Source of the DNA: CAZJLP01 sp964546955
GTDB taxonomy: Bacteria; Verrucomicrobiota; Verrucomicrobiia; Opitutales; Opitutaceae
Direction of reading: 5' to 3'
Length of the DNA stretch: 61,952 nt
Assembly (NCBI GenBank): GCA_964546955.1
Contig: CAZJLP010000030.1
Span: 1-61,952, forward strand
Part shown: one piece after another, positions 34,036 through 42,622 of the stretch
How positions within the stretch are numbered: position 1 is the first letter of the stretch
Layout of the letters: every line of letters starts with the position of its first letter
Position numbers and translations under genes: made by a program
The notes under the pieces: generated by a model
What the model saw: only the letters and a program-made list of their open reading frames with translations
Database searches by the model: none
Told to the model about the DNA's origin: nothing

Positions 34036-35058
34036 ATGAAGAAAATCGGGTTCTTGTCTTTCGGCCATTGGACTCCATCCCCACAGTCACAGGCGCGGTC
34101 CGCTGCTGATGTGCTTTTGCAGTCGATCGAATTGGCAGTGGAGGCTGAACGACTGGGGATGGACGGAGCCTACTTCCGGGTTCATCATTTCGCCCGACAA
34201 TTGGCATCGCCTTTTCCACTGCTTGCAGCGGTTGGCGCAAGAACTCAAAAGATCGAGATCGGAACCGCTGTCATCGACATGCGGTATGAAAATCCGTACT
34301 ACATGGTCGAAGACGCCGGCGCCGCCGATCTGATCGCGGGCTCTCGCTTGCAACTGGGAATAAGCCGCGGTTCTCCCGAGCAGGTGATTGATGGATGGCG
34401 TTACTTTGGCCATGGGCCCAATGAAGGGGAGGACGATGCGTCAATGGGGCGGCGTCACGCCGAGAAATTTCTGGAGCTTCTCGGCGGGAAGGGTTTTGCG
34501 AAGCCTAACCCACGTCCGATGTTTCCGAATCCTCCGGGGCTCTTGCGACTCGAACCCTTTTCCGCAGGTCTCCGCGAGCGTATCTGGTGGGGCTCGGCGA
34601 CCAACGCGACGGCAGTCTGGGCGGCAAAGCTCGGCATGAACCTTCAGAGTTCGACCCTTAAGTTCGATGAATCGGGCGAGCCTCTGCATGTCCAACAAGC
34701 CGTTCAAATCCGCGCCTACCGGAAGGCCTGGGCCGAAGCAGGTCATACGCGTACTCCACGCGTTTCCGTGAGCCGAAGCATCTTTCCTTTGATGAACGAT
34801 CTCGATCGAGCCTACTTCGGCACCGACGAGGAGCAGAAGGATCAGATTGGTTTTCTCGACGCTACCACGCGAGCGGTGTTTGGGCGGAGTTACGCTGCCG
34901 AACCGGATGTTCTCGTGAAACAACTCCGCCAGGATGAGGCCGTCGCCGAGGCCGACACCGTGCTCCTGACAATCCCAAATCAATTAGGTGTCGCCTATAA
35001 CGTACACGTCATGGAAGCCATTCTTGCCACTGTCGCTCCAGGCCTTGGCTGGCGCTGA
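34036..35058 (+). CDS. LLM-class flavin-dependent oxidoreductase
   Basis: A 340-residue bacterial-luciferase-like monooxygenase or reductase. It shows the usual TIM-barrel start KIGFLSFGHW, then LAVEAERLGMDGAYFRVHHF, AAVGARTQKIEIGTAVIDMR and RLQLGISRGSPEQV. These groups use reduced flavin (FMN or F420) to act on small organics. The frame opens at 33985; the ATG at 34036 (MKKIGFLSFGHW) is chosen because it begins the first beta strand. The gene is 91 bases downstream of the VOC gene, so co-transcription is possible. Confidence 0.87.
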   Translation: MKKIGFLSFGHWTPSPQSQARSAADVLLQSIELAVEAERLGMDGAYFRVHHFARQLASPFPLLAAVGARTQKIEIGTAVIDMRYENPYYMVEDAGAADLIAGSRLQLGISRGSPEQVIDGWRYFGHGPNEGEDDASMGRRHAEKFLELLGGKGFAKPNPRPMFPNPPGLLRLEPFSAGLRERIWWGSATNATAVWAAKLGMNLQSSTLKFDESGEPLHVQQAVQIRAYRKAWAEAGHTRTPRVSVSRSIFPLMNDLDRAYFGTDEEQKDQIGFLDATTRAVFGRSYAAEPDVLVKQLRQDEAVAEADTVLLTIPNQLGVAYNVHVMEAILATVAPGLGWR

Positions 35059-35124
35059 GTCGAAGCGAGAGGCGGAGTGGCTGACTGCATTACGGCGTGT
35101 TTGGACGAGGCAAACGACGGCAAA

Positions 35125-35215
35125 AGGTGGAGCCCGATCTCCGAGCGGGCCGTTGGACGTCATTCCAGAGCGACGTGTTATTTGAGCAAGCCTGCCCGGA
35201 GGTCAGGCTCCACCT
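35125..35215. repeat. Palindromic hairpin repeat, family H1 (copy 2)
   Basis: The left arm from 35125 (AGGTGGAGCCCGATCTCC) is matched in reverse complement by the right arm ending at 35215. The pattern and spacing are as in copy 1 at 33304-33395, but arm sequence has diverged, with pairing changes on both sides, which suggests selection for the hairpin. Confidence 0.7.
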
Positions 35216-35228
35216 CGGACTTCGGAAC

Positions 35229-35384
35229 CAGGTATGCCAGGTCGTCACGCTACTATTGGCACTCACTTCATTCCAGGGACTGTGGGAGCGAGAACGAGTA
35301 GGAGTAAGAGAACGAGAACGATTGCTTGCCGCAGAACGTCGGGATTATCAGGGGGCCTCTAGGCCCTCTGTGTCAGCCTCTGGA
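35229..35384 (-). repeat. Inverted partial copy of the ~190 bp MITE-like element (family M)
   Basis: Read on the minus strand, this matches the element at 36726-36918, including the polypyrimidine block with GTTCTCGTTCTC and the GGCACT and TGTGGGAGCG segments. It is in inverted orientation relative to that copy, and the MFS gene lies between the two. Confidence 0.72.
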
Positions 35385-35485
35385 ACAGCGTTTCTGCCGG
35401 AACTGACCCCCTTCGGAATCCCTGCAACTAACCGACCCAGCGAGTTGCTCCCGGGCGCATCGTCGCAAGACTGCCGGTCCAACGT

Positions 35486-36706
35486 ATGCCAAGCCGTCCG
35501 TCCGAACGCCTCATCCTGCTGGTGTTAGCAGGCGTCCAATTCACCCACATCATGGACTTCATGGTCATGATGCCGCTCGCGCCTCAATTGATGCGCGAGT
35601 TGAACTTGGGCGCCGGGCAATTCAGCGCGCTTGTCGCCGCGTACTCGATCGCGGCGGGCGTGGTCGGTTTGTTGAGCGCGCCGTTCATCGATCGTTTCGA
35701 TCGCCGCACGCTGCTCCTGGGGGCTTACGCGGGATTTACGATCGCGACGTTGCTCTGCGGTCTCGCGTCCGACGTCCATACGTTGCTGATCGCGCGCGCC
35801 ATTGGCGGCGCTTTCGGCGGGATCTCGGGCTCTCTGTGCTTGGCCATCGTGAGCGACATCGTGCCGCCCGAGCGCCGCGCCGCCGGTATCGGCATCATCA
35901 TGACGGCGTTTGCGGTGGCCGCGTCCATCGGCGTGCCGGTGGGTCTGCAACTCGCGCAATATTTCGGCTGGCGGTCACCGTTCACCTGGCTCGCGGCGTT
36001 CGCGGCGGTGGTATGGTGCATCGCGTTCCGATTCATTCCGCCGGTGCGCGGACATCTGCAAAGCGGCGAGCACAAGGGCCGGGCGTTCAAAGAACTGTTG
36101 CGCGACCGAAATGCCGGCCGTGCGATCGTCTTCATGGCGGTCATGGTGCTCGGCCACTTCAGCATCATCCCGCTGCTTTCCCCCCACTTGGTCGGCGACA
36201 TGGCGCTGCCGGAGAAATACCTCTTTCTGATCTACATGATCGGTGGAGTCTTGAGCGTGATGACTGCTCCCTATGCGGGGAAGCTGGCGGATCGTCACGG
36301 TCGTCAGCGCGTGTTCACGATCATGGTGCTCGTGGCGTGCGTGATCATTCTCGCGATCGCGAATTCCGGGCCGTTGCCGGTTTGGGGGACCCTCACGCTG
36401 GCCGGGCTTTTCTTTATCTTCGCAAGCGGGCGGTTTGTGCCCGCCCAGGCGATCGTCACGCTCGCCGTGCCGTCGTCGCGGCGCGGAGCCTTCCTCAGCC
36501 TGAGCAGTTGCGCGCGCGATCTGGCGTCAGGCCTCGCTTCCACGATGGGCGGCTGGATCGTCACCAAACAGCCGAACGGGCACCTCGATCATTTCAACTG
36601 GCTCGGCTGGATCGCAGTCGCCGCAAGCCTGCTGAGCATCGCCATCGCGCGCACCGTTCGCGTGAACGACACCGGCGTGGGGGACCGGACCAGTAATGGA
36701 CACTAA
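35486..36706 (+). CDS. Major facilitator superfamily transporter
   Basis: A 406-residue protein with twelve hydrophobic segments. It starts with the DHA-type first helix (VLAGVQFTHIMDFMVMMPLA). The loop 2-3 motif is DRFDRRTLLLGAYAGF and the loop 8-9 repeat is GKLADRHGRQRVF, both typical of MFS drug/proton antiporters. Substrate not determinable. It starts at the ATG at 35486 within a repeat-rich flank and is bracketed by inverted copies of a MITE-like element (35229-35384 and 36726-36918). Confidence 0.87.
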   Translation: MPSRPSERLILLVLAGVQFTHIMDFMVMMPLAPQLMRELNLGAGQFSALVAAYSIAAGVVGLLSAPFIDRFDRRTLLLGAYAGFTIATLLCGLASDVHTLLIARAIGGAFGGISGSLCLAIVSDIVPPERRAAGIGIIMTAFAVAASIGVPVGLQLAQYFGWRSPFTWLAAFAAVVWCIAFRFIPPVRGHLQSGEHKGRAFKELLRDRNAGRAIVFMAVMVLGHFSIIPLLSPHLVGDMALPEKYLFLIYMIGGVLSVMTAPYAGKLADRHGRQRVFTIMVLVACVIILAIANSGPLPVWGTLTLAGLFFIFASGRFVPAQAIVTLAVPSSRRGAFLSLSSCARDLASGLASTMGGWIVTKQPNGHLDHFNWLGWIAVAASLLSIAIARTVRVNDTGVGDRTSNGH

Positions 36707-36725
36707 TGATCACTAATTCGAACAT

Positions 36726-36918
36726 GTGACACAGAGAGCACAGAGGCCCCTGATAAGCCCGACGTCCCCTTGCATCAATCGTTCTCGTTCTCTTACTCCT
36801 ACTCGTTCTCGCTCCCACGGTCGTTGGAGTGAAGCGAAGTGCCGATAGTAAGCGTGAGGACCTGGCACACCTCCGGGCCTCCATACCCTCCTTCCGACCT
36901 CCGTGCTCTCTGTGTCAC
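36726..36918 (+). repeat. MITE-like element with terminal inverted repeats, family M (copy A)
   Basis: It begins GTGACACAGAGAGCAC (36726) and ends with the reverse complement of nearly the same 21 bases (36898-36918). The inside contains a GTTCTCGTTCTC-type block. No coding sequence. Related full-length copy at 39225-39423, inverted partial copy at 35229-35384, and a lone right terminus at 41783-41803. Confidence 0.78.
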
Positions 36919-37007
36919 CCTCCGGATTAGCACCGAGCCTGTGCAGGAGCCCTTGTGGCTATTTTGATTGAACAATTATCCCGCGCAGCGAGTCACAGGG
37001 ATAGCCT

Positions 37008-37529
37008 ATGATGTGTCCTCCCTTGGCGTGCACGCTGCTTTCGTTAGCGTTCCTGTCGACGGGATTGCTTGCTCGGGACACGATGCTCACGGTCGCCCAT
37101 AACGAGGAACGTCAACCATCGGGCGCCGACGACGAACCGCCGGCAGCGACGCCCGTCGTTAGCTCGAGTGTGTTGGAGGAGAGCGACCAGGCTCATCGGG
37201 CAAAAGTGCGGTTGCTTATTCGCGACGCCATTCGAGAGACTTTCCCGTACGATCCGGCCGCGCATAAGGAGAACAGCGGTTCTGTCGCGGCCGCGGAGCC
37301 CTCCCCGCAAGCGCCCGCCGATCCGAACGTTGTCCTTCTCGACAAGTACGAGGTGAGATCCCGCGCCTTTGAGCGGGACCTTCCCATCGCTATACAGAGG
37401 TGGAGGCCGTCAGGTCCGCAGAACAAGACGAAATTCGGAACCGGAATTCGTGAAAAAGATTTTGGCAAAGTCCGGGCCAGTATGGTGACCATCCTCTATA
37501 TCCCTGTCCTCGTCGGGTTCAGTTGGTAA
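37008..37529 (+). CDS. Hypothetical exported protein
   Basis: I do not recognise this 173-residue protein. It starts with a hydrophobic signal-like segment (MMCPPLACTLLSLAFLSTGL), followed by an acidic, Pro/Ala-rich middle (ADDEPPAATPVV) and a helical part (DQAHRAKVRLLIRDAI). The segment VVLLDKYEVRSRAFERDLP resembles the short motif seen after the signal in many Verrucomicrobiota outer-membrane proteins. It ends with a hydrophobic TILYIPVLVGFSW. It stands alone after a MITE-like element; its reality as a gene is likely but not certain. Confidence 0.5.
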   Translation: MMCPPLACTLLSLAFLSTGLLARDTMLTVAHNEERQPSGADDEPPAATPVVSSSVLEESDQAHRAKVRLLIRDAIRETFPYDPAAHKENSGSVAAAEPSPQAPADPNVVLLDKYEVRSRAFERDLPIAIQRWRPSGPQNKTKFGTGIREKDFGKVRASMVTILYIPVLVGFSW

Positions 37530-37598
37530 CCGGGGTTTCTCAATGAACTCCAATAAGGAGCCTCTGAAGATCTGAAGAACGAGAAGGAGCGGATCGAA

Positions 37599-37663
37599 AG
37601 GTGGAACCTGCGGTCCCGGCAGGTTCGTTTGAGAGGAGTGTTCAGTCGAAATCAGCTCCACCT
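37599..37663. repeat. Palindromic repeat, family H1 (copy 3, degenerate)
   Basis: It begins AGGTGGAACCTGCGGTCC and ends AGCTCCACCT. The outer arms still pair, the inner ones are altered (GGAACCTGC with GCAGGTTC gives a new local hairpin). Related to copies at 33304, 35125 and 45475. Confidence 0.5.
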
Positions 37664-37717
37664 CAGAAGCCATTTTCTCTTGGCGCAGTGTGATGCCGTG
37701 GGCTCAGGCCTAGCGCC

Positions 37718-39154
37718 TCAATAAGGTTCAAGCGTGAGTCCGCTGATCTTGCCCTCGGTGTTGTACAAACAGGTCAGCATCGTCGCTTCATTCTCGAACA
37801 GTACATAGTACCGATAATTCCGGTAGCCGCCATTCACGCGTTTTCCGACCAGCGCGATCGATCGCAGGGCGCCGTAGCCTTGGATTCGACGGAGCTCATC
37901 GCTGCGCATGAAAGCGTCGAGTGCTTCTGCCATTTTGTCCGTGAAGTGAGCGCGTTCAATCGTGCCTTGCTGCCCTTGCTCGACGATTTTCTTCAGCTGG
38001 ACCGTAACTTCCGGCTCTTTGTCCTCGACGGGAGCCGGTGGAGCAAAGGGTGGGTACTCAGGCCACTTGTAGTGCTCAGCAATCGCCGCCATCACGCGAG
38101 GCATGAAACTTGAGTTTTCGTTGGCATTGATCATCACGACCGCCGCCTGGCCTGTTCCCCGATACGCGACCAACTGGGCATCAAATCCCTGATCGCGCCC
38201 ATTGTGGTTGAAGCGTTCGGTCGATCCCTTGCCGGATATCGAAAAGCCGAGCCCGTAACCACCCATCATGGGCGTGACCATGAGATGCGCGGTTGCGGGC
38301 GAAAGCACGGCGTCCGGCCTCCCGGCTACTGCATCCTGCACTGCAATCGCGAAACGAGCGAGGTCGGACGGCGTCGTCCACAGCCCAGCGGGCGCCATCT
38401 CCGGATAAATATGCCAGCGACCCCTCACCGGCTTTTTGCCGGCCATGTGGCCGGTGGCCGACTTGGCTGCGAGGGTGTCGGGAAGCGGTTGCTCGAAAGT
38501 GCTCGCGAGCATCCCGAGCGGTTTGAGCACGGTCTCTCGCATGAATTCGGGATACGGTCGATCCGTGACATCGACGATGAGCTGCTGCAGCACGACGTAG
38601 CCGCCACCCGAGTAACGAAACTTTGTCCCGGGCAGCATATCCACTCGAATGGCGGGACTGTTGGCCGGCTTTTCGCCGTCGAGCACTTGAATCAGCGTGG
38701 GGTGGGCCGCGTCGGCAGCGTAACCGAGAAAACCATACGAAGTGAGCCCCGCAGTGTGGCTCAACAGCCGCCGCAGCGTGACTTTCTCGGTCGCCGTGAA
38801 TTCGCTGTCTGGCACCTTCCATGATTTGAGGCCGGTGTTTACATCGGTATCGAGCGCAAGCTTCTTTGCCTCGACCAGACGTAGCGCGCCGAGCGCCGCC
38901 ACCGGTTTACTGATCGATGCTGCTTGAAAGAGCGTATGCTCGGTAATCGGAGTGGCTCCGCCGGCTTCGATCACGCCGTAGCCCTGAGCCTTCACGATCT
39001 TCCCGTCCTGTACCACCGCCAGAGACAGTCCCGGAACGTTTCGCTTCTGCATCAACGCAACAATCGTATCGTCGAGCGAGTCCGCGCGTGCCGAAAGCAG
39101 CGCGCCCGCGATGAAGCCAACTAGCCCAAGGCTAAGGCGGTTATTGAGTGTCAT
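37718..39154 (-). CDS. Exported serine hydrolase of the beta-lactamase fold
   Basis: A 478-residue protein with a signal peptide (residues 1-24). The SxxK motif is Ser80-Ile-Ser-Lys83 (FQAASISKPVAALG), the Tyr motif is FRYSGGGYVVLQ, and HNG in FNHNGRDQGFDAQL takes the place of KTG. A C-terminal extension (about residues 370-478) holds an extra domain with GYGALRSIALVGKRVNGGYR. It is a class C-like esterase or peptidase, not necessarily a resistance gene. It sits between an H1 hairpin repeat and a MITE-like copy. Confidence 0.87.
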   Translation of the reverse strand: MTLNNRLSLGLVGFIAGALLSARADSLDDTIVALMQKRNVPGLSLAVVQDGKIVKAQGYGVIEAGGATPITEHTLFQAASISKPVAALGALRLVEAKKLALDTDVNTGLKSWKVPDSEFTATEKVTLRRLLSHTAGLTSYGFLGYAADAAHPTLIQVLDGEKPANSPAIRVDMLPGTKFRYSGGGYVVLQQLIVDVTDRPYPEFMRETVLKPLGMLASTFEQPLPDTLAAKSATGHMAGKKPVRGRWHIYPEMAPAGLWTTPSDLARFAIAVQDAVAGRPDAVLSPATAHLMVTPMMGGYGLGFSISGKGSTERFNHNGRDQGFDAQLVAYRGTGQAAVVMINANENSSFMPRVMAAIAEHYKWPEYPPFAPPAPVEDKEPEVTVQLKKIVEQGQQGTIERAHFTDKMAEALDAFMRSDELRRIQGYGALRSIALVGKRVNGGYRNYRYYVLFENEATMLTCLYNTEGKISGLTLEPY

Positions 39155-39224
39155 CGGGTTTTTGCGACAGGGGAGGGGATGGTATGTTCAATTATTCGGG
39201 ATAGCGAAAGAGCAGACCCGATGT

Positions 39225-39423
39225 GTGACACAGAGAGCACAGAGGCTCGCTGGTTGGCCCTGGCGTCCCGCAGCAATCAATCGTTCTTGTTCTCTTACTT
39301 ACTCTTAATCGTTCTCGATCCCACAGTCGTTGGAAGACGTGAAGTGCGAAGATGGCCAGCAATACGGAGCATACTTGCGGGCCTCCGTGCTCTCCCTGCG
39401 TCCTCCGTGCGCCTCTGTGTCAC
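39225..39423 (+). repeat. MITE-like element, family M (copy B)
   Basis: It starts GTGACACAGAGAGCAC (39225) and ends CCTCCGTGCGCCTCTG followed by TGTCAC (39423). The inside has the GTTCTTGTTCTC-type block as in copy A at 36726-36918. It lies between the serine hydrolase start and the GreA-like gene, so it could affect either promoter. Confidence 0.75.
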
Positions 39424-39489
39424 AATCCGTATCGATAAATGATCATTCGCGTCTATTAGTGGTGAGGATAGAACTCAGCGTTCCCTATC

Positions 39490-40104
39490 ATGCCCTTGCG
39501 ACGAAAGAACATTTTCCGCCCGCCTCCACCGGCACCGACCACGATCTACGTGCGGCCGGGCTATAACCGCGTCTTGGCCGAGGAGTTCGAGGCGCTGAAA
39601 GCCAAACGCGTGGACCTGGTGAAGGATAAAATCGAGGCGCACAGCCAGGGCGACCTGCGCGAGAACTTTGGTTTCAAGGCCGCCAAGGACGCCATCCGCG
39701 CGGTGGACCGAAAGATGACCGCCCTGGATCGCTTCGTCGCGCGAAACACTTTTATCGAGGTCGATCCGCGCACCTGGCTCACCAAGCCGACCGATACGTT
39801 GCAGCTCGGGCATGTGGCGACAATCGAAAAACAGGACCTAGCGACGAAGCGAAGCTCTCGCTTCACGTTCCTCGTGACTACGTATGGAGAGACGGCGAGC
39901 GATCCGGACTCAGGGATTGAATGTCTGCCCCACAATTCACCTTTGGCCACCGCGGTGCTCGGTCTCTCGGCCAACGTTCCGACCAAGGTCACGCTGCCCG
40001 CGGGCGAAGCCAGCCTGACCGTTCTTTCCATCCGCAATCCGACCGAAGCGGAACTCGATCGACTGCTGACTGAAATTAAGCCCCCGGAGATCGAAGAGGA
40101 GTAG
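39490..40104 (+). CDS. GreA/GreB-family transcription factor
   Basis: A 204-residue protein. The N-terminal coiled-coil contains AKRVDLVKDKIEAHSQGDLR followed by ENFGFKAAKDAI, the equivalent of the acidic tip motif GD-SENAEY-AAK of GreA, which reaches into the secondary channel of RNA polymerase to stimulate cleavage of backtracked RNA. The C-terminal FKBP-like part is present but shorter and divergent (ECLPHNSPLATAVLGLSANV). Two acidic tip residues (Asp, Glu) are retained, so cleavage activity is plausible. An N-terminal basic stretch (MPLRRKNIFRPPPPAP) precedes the domain. Start ATG at 39490. Confidence 0.8.
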   Translation: MPLRRKNIFRPPPPAPTTIYVRPGYNRVLAEEFEALKAKRVDLVKDKIEAHSQGDLRENFGFKAAKDAIRAVDRKMTALDRFVARNTFIEVDPRTWLTKPTDTLQLGHVATIEKQDLATKRSSRFTFLVTTYGETASDPDSGIECLPHNSPLATAVLGLSANVPTKVTLPAGEASLTVLSIRNPTEAELDRLLTEIKPPEIEEE

Positions 40105-40140
40105 AGGAGGGGAACGCTCATCCAAGCTCAGGGCGTTGGC

Positions 40141-40166
40141 AAAAAAAAGGGCGCCATCAGGCGCCC
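40141..40166 (-). terminator. Intrinsic terminator of the secreted Ig-like gene
   Basis: Read on the minus strand: GGGCGCC (complement of 40160-40166), a 4-base loop, GGCGCCC (40149-40155), then eight T (40141-40148). It stands 30 bases past the stop of the gene at 40196-40573. Confidence 0.9.
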
Positions 40167-40195
40167 TCGAGCAGAATGGAGGAAACGACGCGGGA

Positions 40196-40573
40196 TCAGC
40201 CCCACCACCGTTCAGCGTCGAAATACGTGGAATCGTAGGCTTCGTTGCCCTCGGCGTCGACCGCCACGACTTCGACCAGATACGAGCCAGCATAAGCGGT
40301 ATAGATCCCACCCCAGGCCGTGCTGGTGTAGCCGTCGCCTCCACCGTCGCTGCCACCACCGCTAATACCGGAGGGCCCTGTGATCGTGATGTAGATGGCG
40401 ACGAGGTCACCGTCTTCGTCAGACGCAGAGGCGGAAACACTGACATTTTCACCCGGGACAGCGCCGCCCGGAGTGCTGATGCCTGTGATCTGGGGAGCCG
40501 CGGCCTGGAGTGAAGCGTTCAATCCGAATAAAGCTGCGATGATTGCAGCGAAGGCATGTAGTTTGATTTTCAT
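40196..40573 (-). CDS. Small secreted Ig-like/PKD-type protein
   Basis: A 125-residue protein with a signal peptide (KLHAFAAIIAALFGLNASLQ, cut near AAAP) and a single beta-sandwich-like domain: ITGISTPGGAVPGENVSVSA, then SASDEDGDLVAIYIT and GGIYTAYAGSYLVEVVAVDA. The pattern is similar in style to the repeats of the modular secreted protein at 30506-32569, but is not the same family. No anchor is seen. The ATG at 40573 is chosen to begin the signal peptide; a terminator follows the stop. Function is unknown. Confidence 0.7.
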   Translation of the reverse strand: MKIKLHAFAAIIAALFGLNASLQAAAPQITGISTPGGAVPGENVSVSASASDEDGDLVAIYITITGPSGISGGGSDGGGDGYTSTAWGGIYTAYAGSYLVEVVAVDAEGNEAYDSTYFDAERWWG

Positions 40574-40817
40574 CTGATTTATCGGGTAGTAGTGCGCCGA
40601 CAACGAAGGCCCGGCCGGATAAAGCTGGATGCCTTTGCCCCCGCGAGGGCGCTGGAAAAAGCAAAGCAGCAGGCGCAGTCTTTTTCCAGCGGCGGCATTA
40701 CTCCAAAAAGAGTAAGAACGTACCTCGCCGAGGGAGAGCGGGAACTCCCGGTTTGTACGTAGGATGCGATAAGGCCGACCGGCCGGGCGTCTCGTCGATG
40801 CGAGGCTCTAAGTTCCC

Positions 40818-41145
40818 ATGCAGGTTCGCTTCCCCGGGGGCGAATGCGGATCATTCGCCGTTTTTGGGGTTCAATTGTCCGAAACGCATCACGTCGTCCG
40901 TAGAATAACCAATGAACCCTCCGAGTCTTTGGACCAGATCACGTCCGGTAAATTCGACCTGCTCCTGGGGCGCCGCACCTACGAGATCTTTGCTGGCCAG
41001 GCCTCTCCGAGCGGGATCGCTAGCGCCCGAAAAGTCTTCCGCCGCAGAGTTGGCGCGCCGCAGGAAACTGGCCGCCGAGGAAGTCCGGACCTGACCCGGC
41101 TATTGCGACGAAATCGCTTTATTCACACCTGTCGTTTCTCCACCT
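40818..41145 (+). pseudogene. N-terminal fragment of a dihydrofolate-reductase-like (RibD-type) gene
   Basis: From the ATG at 40818, a frame gives MQVRFPGGE and then SLDQITSGKFDLLLGRRTYE, the N-terminal half of the RibD C-domain/dihydrofolate-reductase-like family (usual motif DLLLGRKTYEIFA). The family pattern is lost after about 41000, and the remaining frame runs into the start of the VOC gene without a proper ending. It is probably a gene remnant. A C-terminal fragment of the same family lies at 42623-42861 on the other strand. Confidence 0.65.
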
Positions 41146-41151
41146 ACGTTT

Positions 41152-41637
41152 ATGAACAAATCCATCCCAAAAAATTCGATCTGCCTTTGGTTCGATAAGG
41201 ACGCGTTGGACGCGGCCCGTTTTTATGCGGCAACCTTCCCGGATAGCAAAGTGGGCGCGGTGCACCACGCGCCGAGCGACTACCCGTCCGGCAAAGAGGG
41301 CGACGTGCTGATGGTGGAATTTACCGTCCTCGGCATTCCCTGTCTCGGCCTCAATGGCGGTCCGGATTTTCAGCACAGCGAGGCCTTTTCCTTCCAGGTC
41401 GCGACGGACTCGCAGGAGGAAACCGATCGCTACTGGAATGCAATCGTCAGCAACGGTGGCGAAGAGAGCCAATGCGGCTGGTGCAAGGATCGCTGGGGTT
41501 TGTCCTGGCAGATCACGCCCAAAGTTTTAATGAGCGCGATGGCCGCCGGCGGCGCCGAAGCCAAGCGTGCGTTCGAAGCGATGATGGAAATGGGCAAAAT
41601 CGACGTCGCCAAAATCGAAGCCGCCCGCCGCGGGTGA
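41152..41637 (+). CDS. VOC-family protein, PhnB/3-demethylubiquinone-methyltransferase-like
   Basis: A 161-residue protein matching the PhnB-like VOC family: NSICLWFDKDALDAARFYAA then FPDSKVGAVHHAPSDYPSGK, followed by VLMVEFTVLGIPCLGLNGG and NGGEESQCGWCKDRWGLSWQ, ending in the family's typical KIDVAKIEAA. The metal-site positions of true glyoxalases are mostly missing, as in other PhnB-like proteins. No known reaction. It follows a DHFR-like gene remnant directly and starts at the ATG at 41152. Confidence 0.88.
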   Translation: MNKSIPKNSICLWFDKDALDAARFYAATFPDSKVGAVHHAPSDYPSGKEGDVLMVEFTVLGIPCLGLNGGPDFQHSEAFSFQVATDSQEETDRYWNAIVSNGGEESQCGWCKDRWGLSWQITPKVLMSAMAAGGAEAKRAFEAMMEMGKIDVAKIEAARRG

Positions 41638-41782
41638 AAGCGGAGAGGTCTACCACTCATTGGATTTCGCTAATGGAGCGAAATCTTGGCCGTGCTAATT
41701 AGCGTTCCTGACTCAGCAAGTTCCTTCTTCCTCACGATGAGTGCTCATTAGTGGTTAAGAAAGTTCCGTGTTCTAGCGCCAT

Positions 41783-41803
41783 CCTCCGTGCTCTCTGCGT
41801 CAC
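41783..41803 (+). repeat. Lone right terminus of family M element
   Basis: CCTCCGTGCTCTCTGC followed by GTCAC matches the right end of the MITE-like copies at 36898-36918 and 39402-39423. The left end and the middle are not seen nearby, so this is a remnant, just before the cupin gene. Confidence 0.6.
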
Positions 41804-41852
41804 AACCACTCCGATTAATAGTCAAATTGAGTCGTATGACGTAAAGTGGCGC

Positions 41853-42368
41853 ATGATGAGCCCTCGCCGGACCTTCTTGAAAACCGCGGGTGTTGCCGCT
41901 GTCGCTTTGCCGGCGATGCTTCGTGCGCAAATCGCGACCCGCTCACCTCAACCCCAGGAGTCTACCATGGAAATTGAAATCACCCGCAATGGTTCGCAGC
42001 CGTCGGCCAAAGGGCCGGCTGACTGGTTCACCGGCACGACGCGCATCGATCCGCTTTTTCAAGCCAAGGACTCCGCGCGTGCCGCGGCCGCGAACGTCAC
42101 TTTTGAGCCGGGTGCTCGCACGGCTTGGCACACCCATCCGCTCGGCCAGACATTGATCGTCACGTCCGGTCTTGGATGGGTGCAGCGCGAAGGCGGTGCC
42201 GTGCAGGAGATCCGCCCGGGCGATGTCGTCTGGTTTCCGCCAGGGCTCAAGCACTGGCACGGTGCGACGCCAACGACGGCCATGTCACACATCGCGATCC
42301 AGGAGCACCTCAACGGCAAAGTTGTCGACTGGCTGGAAAAAGTGGGCGACGAGCAGTATCGCCGGTGA
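41853..42368 (+). CDS. Exported cupin-domain protein with Tat-type signal
   Basis: A 171-residue protein. It begins MMSPRRTFLKTAGVAAVALP, a twin-arginine (RR) signal with a hydrophobic stretch, so it is probably folded before export. A small double-stranded beta-helix cupin follows: TFEPGARTAWHTHPLGQTLI (His residues for the metal), then GDVVWFPPGLKHWHGATPTT (second His) and MSHIAIQEHLNGKVVDW. It resembles the small cupins annotated as mandelonitrile-lyase- or carboxymuconolactone-associated; the substrate is unknown. The ATG at 41853 or the next at 41856 is the start; the frame extends upstream, but only through non-coding repeat DNA. Confidence 0.83.
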   Translation: MMSPRRTFLKTAGVAAVALPAMLRAQIATRSPQPQESTMEIEITRNGSQPSAKGPADWFTGTTRIDPLFQAKDSARAAAANVTFEPGARTAWHTHPLGQTLIVTSGLGWVQREGGAVQEIRPGDVVWFPPGLKHWHGATPTTAMSHIAIQEHLNGKVVDWLEKVGDEQYRR

Positions 42369-42622
42369 AGCTGCGGTCGAGGCGACAGCAGGTGGTACCT
42401 CACGCTGGGGCACAGATCGTTAGCACCGCGGCTCCAGACTTTCGGGATTAGTCCTCCACACAATTGGTTGGCCCGGACGGTAACGCGCCGTCGTCACTCG
42501 CTTATCGGAGCGCGACAGCGCTGCCATTTTATAGATGCGCGTGTAGTAAGCTCTCCGCGCTCTCACGAGCGCGGTCCCGTTGAAGCGTGAAACCCCACTC
42601 TAGACGCGATGGCTCCTCTGAG
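42369..42622. other. Intergenic stretch without recognised feature
   Basis: Between the cupin gene and the DHFR-like C-terminal fragment. No gene or clear repeat is seen. Confidence 0.4.

Noticed and set aside
34036..35058. Luciferase operon
   Set aside because: Only a single LLM-type protein is present, without a second subunit or fatty-acid reductase genes.
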